From Ostreococcus mediterraneus (lineage: Eukaryota; Chlorophyta; Mamiellophyceae; Mamiellales; Bathycoccaceae), in the NCBI GenBank assembly GCA_012295225.1, contig WMKK01000011.1, positions 190,231-254,230 of the forward strand: a stretch of 64,000 nucleotides of DNA, given 5' to 3'. The notes below the pieces were generated by a model. The model saw only the letters and a program-made list of their open reading frames with translations, was not told the DNA's origin and searched no databases. This document shows, piece by piece, positions 57,645 through 64,000 of this stretch (the stretch's first letter is position 1; each line of letters opens with the position of its first letter). The translations under genes were made by a program, and so were the position numbers.

Positions 57645-59919
57645 CTAACGTCGTCGCGAACGTTTGCGACGACGATCGCGAGAGCGCGATCTAGATCTTG
57701 AACTCGACGAAGACCGGCTTCTGGAGGACGAACTCGAGTACGAACCGCTCGAACTGCTGCTCAAAGAACCACTCGACGACGACGACGATGATGATGACGA
57801 CGAAGAGCTGCTACTGCTGCTGCTGCTTCGAGACCGTTTAGGTGCGTGTTTTGGGGCTGTTTTCAACCACTCACGCATGTCATCCGTCAATCCACCGAGA
57901 CCGATGGAGGTGAAGAAGTTGATGCTAAAGCGCGTGTTACGCGGCTCATCCTTGGGCATGACGCCTTGGAAGTACTCACGCATGGCTGGATCTTGCATCT
58001 TGGCGTTGAGTTGTTTCAATCCGAGTGCCTCGCTGAGCTCCTGGAAAAGAATCTTGATGAAAATTCTCGAACTCGATGTCGTCGTTTCTTCGGTGAGAGA
58101 GATGTACGCCAAACACGTCCACGACATGGCATCCGTAGCGAGCAAATGCGCAAAGAACTTGGCCACGTTACGTAACTTGTTCGTCTCTAATCGGTGGATT
58201 GTGCTATACTGCTTCATGAACACCTCGTCAAATAGCGTGGCGTAGGTTTGGCTGATGAAACAAAACCGTTGGGCGAGCAAGCCATAGTAGCGCAAAAACG
58301 TGCGTTCTTGCGAGCAACACTCGACAAGCATCGTACACAATTCAACCTCCGCACCCGGTGGGATGTTCATCTTCATCAATTTGTGACCAGCTTCTTCGAA
58401 ATCAAGCGAGGACATGATGGTGAGGTAAATTGTACGCCGCAGGTTGACCAAATTTGTCTCTGTGAGATCGGCGATTTCCACGCGTTGGTCGCCGCGACTC
58501 GCCGTTCCCGCACCCGCGGCTTCACCGCTCGACGATGAGCTTTCACTGTCGCTATCGCTGCCACTTTCGCTGTCGCTACCACTTTCGCTAGAACTTTCAC
58601 CGAGAATCTCGCGGCGAATGTCCGCATAACGACGCTCATTCTCCTGAAATTCGGGGTCCTCTTTAAACACGTCTAGTCCCGGTTGCGCGTTCATGTCGTC
58701 GTCTAAACCAATCTCGTGTACGATTTGATCATCCTCGTCGACTAAATCGAGCTCTTCTGGCACGCCTTTTTTACCTTCAAATCCACCCTTTCTAAACGCA
58801 AACAACCCTTCTATCATAAACTGCGTGCGCTTATCGATTTCGCCTTCGTGTAAAATGCCTCGAAAGCGCTCAAAAATTCCGTGTAAACCTTGCGGCGTGA
58901 GTTCTTGAAGCGTAAACCCGCACTCCTTGACGAATTCAATCGCCACCTCCACAGAATCATTCGTGGGGACACCGAGTAAAACCGTAAGAAGCTCTAACGC
59001 TAACAATTCGTGCACGAGCTGTGTGAAAAGCGAAATAAAAAGACGCGCGATGGACAAAAGGTTAGTCACCCGACTCGAGTCTGAATCCGCGCGCGCGTAC
59101 GAAAATGCCAACCCTCTCGCGTCGTGCGTGACATCAGTGTTAAAAAGCTCGTTATGATTTTAATCCTCACGGAAATCAGTAATTGTTGCGTGGTCATAAT
59201 TCATCCTTTGTCACGACGGCGGCGTAAAAATACTCATAACTATACGTCGCGTTTCAAACCGTCGCGTCTCGTACCTGTTGATTCACAAACGCCGCCAAAA
59301 ACTTGGTCGCCGCCACACACACCGGTTTATCATTCCTCTTATACGCCCTACGAAACTGCAATATACACCTCTTTATAATCAACTCCCCAATCTCAGGAAA
59401 CTTTGTATTCACCACCGCCACCAACGCCGCGAAAATCCCGCTAAACCGCGGACTCGCCATTTGCGACTTCATCACGCTCCTCGCAAACACCCCGCGTCCG
59501 CGTATCAAATTCTCCCCAAACAACTCCCTCACAATATCCTGCACGTTGGACGCGTTCAACTTGTTCACTAGTCCATTGATTGACTTTTTCAACGCGTCCC
59601 ACGTCGCGCGTTGATACTCGACGCTCGACGGGTCGCTCGCCGCCTTCGCGAGCATTCTCGCCAATTTAAACGGCGGCACGTACGCGCCTCCGAGCTTGCC
59701 CGTCGCAGACGGCCCCGGTGCGCTCGCGCGCGCCGGCGCCGGGGCGATCTCGCCATCCTCCGCGGCGTGCGCGGCGACATTCGCGTCGCGCCGCCGATGC
59801 GTCGTGACCTCGCGATCATTCGCATCGGCGCCTCTCTCGTCGCCGTCGCGCGCGCGTCGTCGCGGCGCGTCGCGCGAGGGCGAGCGCGAGCGCGAGGGCG
59901 TGCGTCGCGCGCGCGGCAT
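57645..59919 (-). CDS. CWC22: Pre-mRNA splicing factor CWC22
   Basis: Two exons, 59919-59275 and 59018-57645, joined as VNQQ|LVHEL, give about 672 residues. The 256-nt intron has GTACGA and CAG ends and a TGACTAAC branch motif. CWC22 binds eIF4A3 and loads the exon-junction complex within the spliceosome. The N-terminus is Arg/Ser-rich. The MIF4G domain (about 85-290) starts GGAYVPPFKLARM and contains INGLVNKLNASN, MKSQMASPRFSGIFAALV and HGIFERFRGILHEGEIDKR. The MA3 domain (about 400-520) contains LVNLRRTIYLTIMSSLDFEE. The C-terminus is a long Ser/Arg tract. The gene is complete. Confidence 0.93.
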
Positions 59920-60000
59920 CGTCCCGGATCGCGTCGGCGGGTGCGGCGAATGCGGTGGATGCGTCGGATTGTGTGGCGGCATTTCGAGGCGCATCGAACC

Positions 60001-60825
60001 ATGCGTCAGCGCGTGGTGCGCCACGTCGACGCGCGCGGTGTGCGCGTCGGTGGGGCTTATGGTGCGCGAGATGACGCGCGTCGCCGTCGGCGGCGCGGCG
60101 GCGGCGGCGGCGGCGATGGCGCGCGCGCGGTGCGTGGGGAGGATGTGTACGATGCGACGTATGCGCTGCGAGATAGAGATTACGCGCTGGATATCGCCGA
60201 GCGGTCGCACGCGACGCGCGCGCGCGCGGCTGGGGATGAGTGGTTTTATGGTGAACTCGCGTACGGCGATGCGCGGCGGGTGTTGCGACGGGCGGCGAGG
60301 GTTGTTGGGTGGGATGATGATGATGATGACGCTGAGTCGACGTCGACGTCTTCGACGGCTGGAGAGTTTGTTGATTTAGGCAGTGGTATGGGGAAAATGG
60401 TGACGTGTGCGGCGTTGACGGGTCTATTCGTGCGCTCGCGAGGGGTGGAGTTGTTACCGGAGCTCCATGACGAGGCGTCGGCGGCGTTGGAGACGTTTTA
60501 CGAGCGCGTTCGAGACGCCGGGACGTCGGTGGAGTGTTCGATTTCGTTGAGTTTAGGAAATTTATTGACATTTGACGTGTCGAACGCGGATGTGATTTAC
60601 ATACACGCGACGTGTTTCACGCCAGAGTTGTTGAACGCGACGGCGATGAAATTGGCGAATGAATGCAAGTCGGGGACGCGCGTATTAATCATGAGCAAGC
60701 AGCTCCCCGAAGGATGGGTATTCGAGGCTTTTGATGGCGGGTACATGGCCTTGGCGCAGCCACAGACGCATTGGAAGTTGGATTGTTGGATGTATGAAGT
60801 GCGTCGAGGGTCGAGTTCGAGTTGA
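60001..60825 (+). CDS. DOT1-like SAM-dependent methyltransferase
   Basis: About 274 residues. SAM motif I is FVDLGSGMGKMVTCAALTG. GVELLPELHDEASAALE supplies the acidic residue binding the SAM ribose. NLLTFDVSNADVIYIHATCF sits at motif IV, and VLIMSKQLPEGW forms the next strand. This arrangement is that of DOT1-related methyltransferases common in algae and protists; a histone substrate is not implied. The N-terminal 60 residues are Arg/Gly-rich. The start at 60001 lies 81 bp from the opposed CWC22 ATG. Substrate unknown. Confidence 0.72.
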   Translation: MRQRVVRHVDARGVRVGGAYGARDDARRRRRRGGGGGGDGARAVRGEDVYDATYALRDRDYALDIAERSHATRARAAGDEWFYGELAYGDARRVLRRAARVVGWDDDDDDAESTSTSSTAGEFVDLGSGMGKMVTCAALTGLFVRSRGVELLPELHDEASAALETFYERVRDAGTSVECSISLSLGNLLTFDVSNADVIYIHATCFTPELLNATAMKLANECKSGTRVLIMSKQLPEGWVFEAFDGGYMALAQPQTHWKLDCWMYEVRRGSSSS

Positions 60826-61078
60826 GTGTCGTGATTTTGATTTAATTGCCACGCGTTTCGCGTCGAAACGCCGGACGGCGCCGAGTCGCGACGGCATTCG
60901 TCACCGCCCACCACCCGTCGCGCGTGTAATAACAAGTATATATCTGTAGTAGTGCACTGCCTCTTTTGCTGCTGCGACCAAATAACGAATCGAACACATT
61001 ACCGGGAGCGGCTTCACCAGTTCAGGTGTGTTTTACAACGACATCAACTATGGTTACAGTCGCGCGGCGACGCGCTCG

Positions 61079-62107
61079 TTACGAATTGGATTCCGAATCC
61101 GAAGAAGAACTCGACGATGACGCGTCGCGTCGCGAAGACTTGGATGACTTTTTACGCCGTCGCTTATCATCCCTCTTACTGCGACGGTACGAATCGTCTT
61201 TTCTACTGTCCCGCTTGCGCCGCCTCCGACGTTTCTCCTTGTCTGTCTTTTTCTTCCTACTACTACGCGCGTCACCGTCACCGCCGCCATCGCGTTCGCC
61301 GTCGCCATCGCCGTCGCCCAACTCTAAATCATACGTCTTCGCACCTTCACCCCGTCTCAACACCTCTAAACCTCGCGCTGGATTTAACACGCGCGCGCGC
61401 AATGCGTTCACATCCTCCTCGACGACGCGTCCGCTCGTCCCCGACCCAAACTCCCGATCGCGCCCGCGTCTCTCGTCCTCAATCTTCCGCATCTTCGCCC
61501 CCACCGCATCTCGATACGCCTTTGCGCGCGCATCATCACCATCAATACTCAACGCTCGATCGAAATCCTCCATCGCCGCCGCGTATTTCCGCCGGTTCGC
61601 CCGACTCGCGCCTCGAGCCGCGTACGCGCGCGCGTGATTCGGGTCCAACTCCAACGCTTGCGCGAAACACGTCTCCGCCTCATCGTACCGCTCCGCTCGC
61701 GTCGCTCGACACCCTCGACAGACGCTCTCGCGCGCCCAGGCCCACTTGATGTACCCGCGAACGCGCGTCTGCGCCGTCGCTCGCGCGCACTCGTCTCGCA
61801 GCCGCGCGACGGCGTTCACCGATGGATCCACGCGCGACACCGCGGGCGCGCACGCGAAGGCCGCAGCGCGCGCGCGTAACGCGCCGACGGCGTGGAATCG
61901 CGCGTCGGCGCGCAGCGCGTCGACGAACGCATCGTTCGTGGGCGCGCCCGCGAAGATGGCTGCGGCGTTCGCGCGTGAATCATTCGCGCGCGTTTCGCGG
62001 CTGGCGACGCCGCTTTGTCGTCGCGCAGGATCGCCGATGAGTGCTCGCGCGCGTTCGCCGCGCGCGTCGATGGCGGCGCGCACGCGCGCGTCGATGGCGG
62101 TACGCAT
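61079..62107 (-). CDS. TPR protein with RS/K-rich tail (TTC14-like)
   Basis: About 342 residues from the ATG at 62107. The frame stays open and coding-like upstream to about 62206 (DADGYRRATLS...) without an ATG, so an upstream exon is possible. Residues about 110-200 form two or three TPR repeats (ERYDEAETCFAQALELDPNH, ASRANRRKYAAAMEDFDRAL). The C-terminal third is rich in Lys, Arg, Asp and Ser, with KKKTDKEKRRRRRKRDS and a final SSSSSSSDSESNS. The basic tail resembles nuclear splicing-associated proteins such as TTC14. Assignment beyond TPR/RS is tentative. Confidence 0.62.
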   Translation of the reverse strand: MRTAIDARVRAAIDARGERARALIGDPARRQSGVASRETRANDSRANAAAIFAGAPTNDAFVDALRADARFHAVGALRARAAAFACAPAVSRVDPSVNAVARLRDECARATAQTRVRGYIKWAWARESVCRGCRATRAERYDEAETCFAQALELDPNHARAYAARGASRANRRKYAAAMEDFDRALSIDGDDARAKAYRDAVGAKMRKIEDERRGRDREFGSGTSGRVVEEDVNALRARVLNPARGLEVLRRGEGAKTYDLELGDGDGDGERDGGGDGDARSSRKKKTDKEKRRRRRKRDSRKDDSYRRSKRDDKRRRKKSSKSSRRDASSSSSSSDSESNS

Positions 62108-62532
62108 GCGCGGCGAGAAGTGTGGTTGGGCCGTCGAGAGCGTCGCGCGTCGGTAACCGTCGGCGTCGCGATACAAGAGGCGAACGACGCCCCGAGCCCG
62201 TGCTATCTCTTAGACTATACGGTAGATTACAATACTTGTACAGGTTCTAATACTCAATACACCACATGAACGCGGTGTGAATCATCTGCGCTCACGCGCG
62301 CGACTTCGACCGCGGCTGTTTCGTTCTTTGCCTACAGCTGACAGTCTACTTCTTGTAACGCATCCCTATCGAGCATAAATGTACGCTTAGGTTAACGAAT
62401 CCTTGCATCGACTTTGATAGCATCGGACATGACGTAGGCAGCATCCTGGGCGATGAACCCGTGGACACCAAATCACCTCTCTAAGACGGGTGATTCTGTG
62501 ACTTGTCGTTCGTGTTTCACTCTGACGCGTGC
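62108..62532. other. Intergenic region at the boundary to lower-GC DNA
   Basis: About 425 bp. GC falls visibly from left to right. The right half contains the S74-type relic at 62392-62472 on the reverse strand. The rest shows no open frame I can support. Confidence 0.4.
62392..62472 (-). pseudogene. Relic of a peptidase-S74 intramolecular chaperone domain
   Basis: Read on the reverse strand, 62472-62392 encodes FGVHGFIAQDAAYVMSDAIK plus seven residues and then TAA. GFIAQ(D/E) followed by an acidic/aliphatic helix is the hallmark of the C-terminal S74 auto-cleaving chaperone of phage and algal-virus tail fibres. A TGA lies directly upstream in frame and the adjoining tail-fibre-like gene has already stopped at 62533. 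It is either decayed sequence or a short 3' exon; the AG in CTTAGAGAG just upstream would allow the latter. Confidence 0.45.
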
Positions 62533-64000
62533 TCACGTTGTCGCACTCTTTTTCAATTGTTCCGGAACGACGCGACCGTTCTCATCGGTCCAATCCGTGT
62601 CGTACATGTGTTGATCGTTGCGCTCGCCGATGACCATCCAACTGATGAGCGCCGTCGAAGTGGGGTTTTGACATTCGATCATGAGGACGTTACCGACGAC
62701 GCTGCTTCGGACGGGGTCCCAATCGCTTTCATTTGACGTGAACGACTGGACGTCGCGATTGAGTGCCTCAAACGTCCCGGACGTCATGCTCGACGTGGTG
62801 TCGATGTTAATCGTCGCCCTGCCGTTAAGCAAACGAACTGTGCCTCTGTAGATGAGATCCGCCCGCGGTCCCTCGATGAAGGAGTGATACAAGTTGTGCG
62901 TCTCTTTCATCTCGGGAAGTGGATGATCAATCATGAAAGAACCACTTGCTTTGGACAGCGCCCCCCCTACGTGAAACGCCCCAGATACTCTGCCTTCGCC
63001 ACTTACGTCGAGGTTTTTTTCGGGTTGAACACCAATGCCTAGGCGACCATCGCCAGTCATCGTGATGAAAGGTGTTCCACCGATGTAGAATTTGTGACCA
63101 AAGAGGGACGTATACTCCATGTAGTTATTCGGCGACGACGCGGTTCCAATTTTGAACGTACCATTATCGTTGAACTTGATCTTGTCGCCAACATTGTCTT
63201 GAAAGATCAAGGTTGACGAGCTTCCCATCATATTGATGTTCGTTGTAACTCGAAGGTCTGCACTGGCGGTCACGCGTCCCCCTACGATGAACGCGCCAGA
63301 TACTCTGCCTTCGCCACTTACGTCGAGGTTTTTTTCGGGTTGAACACCAATGCCTAGGCGACCATCGCCAGTCATCGTGATGAAAGGTGTTCCACCGATG
63401 TAGAATTTGTGACCAAAGAGGGACGTATACTCCATGTAGTTATTCGGCGACGACGCGGTTCCAATTTTGAACGTACCATTATCGTTGAACTTGATCTTGT
63501 CGCCAACATTGTCTTGAAAGATCAAGGTTGACGAGCTTCCCATCATATTGATGTTCGTTGTAACTCGAAGGTCTGCACTGGCGGTCACGCGTCCCCCTAC
63601 GGTTAGCCCGTAGCCGAAGTGCCCTGTTCCAGTAACGTCTAGGTTGTAGGTCGGATTTGTCGTCCCGATGCCGACGTTACCGCTACTGCGATACACGTTA
63701 CTTCCGCTCTCCGTCCAGGGAGAGGAACCTAACAGAGAACCGCTTTTGTAGAGATTCCCAGAAAAGTTTATATCGCCATTGACGTCGAGTTTATAAGTTG
63801 GATTCGTTTGCCCGATGCCCACCTGGCCGATCGAGTCCACGGTCACGCGAGCCGTGCTACCCGTGCTCACCGTCACGCCCTGACCGCTCGCAGACGCAAT
63901 TGAAACCGCNCCCGCCGAGTTCCAGCCCACACGAGTATCCGCATCTTGTTTCAACGACAACGCAGTACCAGCGGCGGATGCAATAGACACGGCGCCTGAC
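62533..64000 (-). CDS. Tail-fibre-like repeat protein (partial, runs off the window)
   Basis: At least 489 residues, open through the right edge. It is built from VGIGTTNPTYNLDVTG-type units (beta-helical repeats seen in phage and prasinovirus tail fibres and in algal surface proteins), with Ser/Thr/Gly-rich strands. Two 105-residue blocks (GGRVTASADLRVTTNINMMG ... LGIGVQPEKNLDVSGEGRVS) are identical at DNA level. The C-terminus (FMIDHPLPEMKETHNLYHSF, TDWTDENGRVVPEQLKK) resembles the end domain of such fibre proteins in algae and their viruses. GC is near 50 percent against 60-70 percent in neighbouring genes. One ambiguous base (N at 63910) lies in the coding region. Origin by transfer from a virus is likely but inferred. 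Confidence 0.75.
   Translation of the reverse strand, partial: SGAVSIASAAGTALSLKQDADTRVGWNSAXAVSIASASGQGVTVSTGSTARVTVDSIGQVGIGQTNPTYKLDVNGDINFSGNLYKSGSLLGSSPWTESGSNVYRSSGNVGIGTTNPTYNLDVTGTGHFGYGLTVGGRVTASADLRVTTNINMMGSSSTLIFQDNVGDKIKFNDNGTFKIGTASSPNNYMEYTSLFGHKFYIGGTPFITMTGDGRLGIGVQPEKNLDVSGEGRVSGAFIVGGRVTASADLRVTTNINMMGSSSTLIFQDNVGDKIKFNDNGTFKIGTASSPNNYMEYTSLFGHKFYIGGTPFITMTGDGRLGIGVQPEKNLDVSGEGRVSGAFHVGGALSKASGSFMIDHPLPEMKETHNLYHSFIEGPRADLIYRGTVRLLNGRATINIDTTSSMTSGTFEALNRDVQSFTSNESDWDPVRSSVVGNVLMIECQNPTSTALISWMVIGERNDQHMYDTDWTDENGRVVPEQLKKSATT
62981..63601. repeat. 306-bp perfect tandem duplication inside the fibre-like gene
   Basis: Bases 62981-63286 and 63296-63601 are identical by eye, with a period of 315 bp (105 codons). 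The 9-bp junction differs. Identity without synonymous change implies a very recent duplication, ongoing gene conversion, or an assembly duplication. Confidence 0.9.

Overview
This window comes from the nuclear genome of a picoplanktonic green alga of the Mamiellophyceae, most likely Ostreococcus. The evidence: GC-rich, intron-poor genes on both strands at about one per 1.7 kb; a chlorophyll a/b-binding protein; plastid-type CNNM/CorC, D27 and spermidine synthase genes; mitochondrial TIM44, COQ9, HIG1 and Obg; and nuclear MCM2, primase, CWC22 and U2SURP genes. I find no operons, ribosome-binding sites, rRNA, tRNA, CRISPR or insertion sequences. Seven introns can be placed exactly. All are GT-AG, and six carry a CTGAC or CTAAC branch-point-like motif.

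Layout. 0-9 kb: end of an unknown gene, OEP61-like TPR receptor, MCM2, a tail-anchored unknown, a METTL2/6-type tRNA methyltransferase, and primase large subunit. 9-18.6 kb: coiled-coil unknown, glucan phosphorylase head-to-head with TRAPPC2L, lysyl-tRNA synthetase, ceramide glucosyltransferase head-to-head with a PPPDE peptidase. 18.6-31 kb: an antenna protein with extra N-terminal membrane segments, FKBP-TPR immunophilin, plastid unknown head-to-head with an SH3BP5-family protein, CNNM/CorC plastid transporter, an esterase-like protein without its serine nucleophile, D27 isomerase, and a membrane J protein. 31.7-43.5 kb: HARE-HTH protein, TIM44, SET methyltransferase, a protein with an E2F-type promoter site, spermidine synthase, ABCD half-transporter, plastid TPR protein, HIG1 and COQ9. 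43.6-62.1 kb: a very large glutamine-amidotransferase/SIS/EF-hand membrane protein, ObgM-like GTPase, phosphatidylserine synthase head-to-head with a TEX2-type SMP lipid-transfer protein, MT-A70 methyltransferase, a thylakoid-type unknown, U2SURP, CWC22, a DOT1-like methyltransferase and a TPR/RS protein. 62.1-64 kb: lower-GC DNA with a phage/giant-virus tail-fibre-like gene that runs off the end. It contains a 306-bp perfect tandem duplication and lies next to a relic of a peptidase-S74-type chaperone domain.

Genes are tightly packed and often divergent, with 17 to about 100 bp between start codons, so many promoters must be bidirectional. Some neighbours share a theme: MCM2 and PRI2 (replication), U2SURP and CWC22 (splicing), PSS and TEX2 (ER lipids), TIM44, HIG1 and COQ9 (mitochondria). 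The most unusual object is the 1,419-residue protein at 43,657-47,916. It looks like a GlmS enzyme embedded in a membrane protein with two calcium-binding EF hands, with its catalytic cysteine internal at residue 151 and an HExxH motif in the N-terminal membrane segment.
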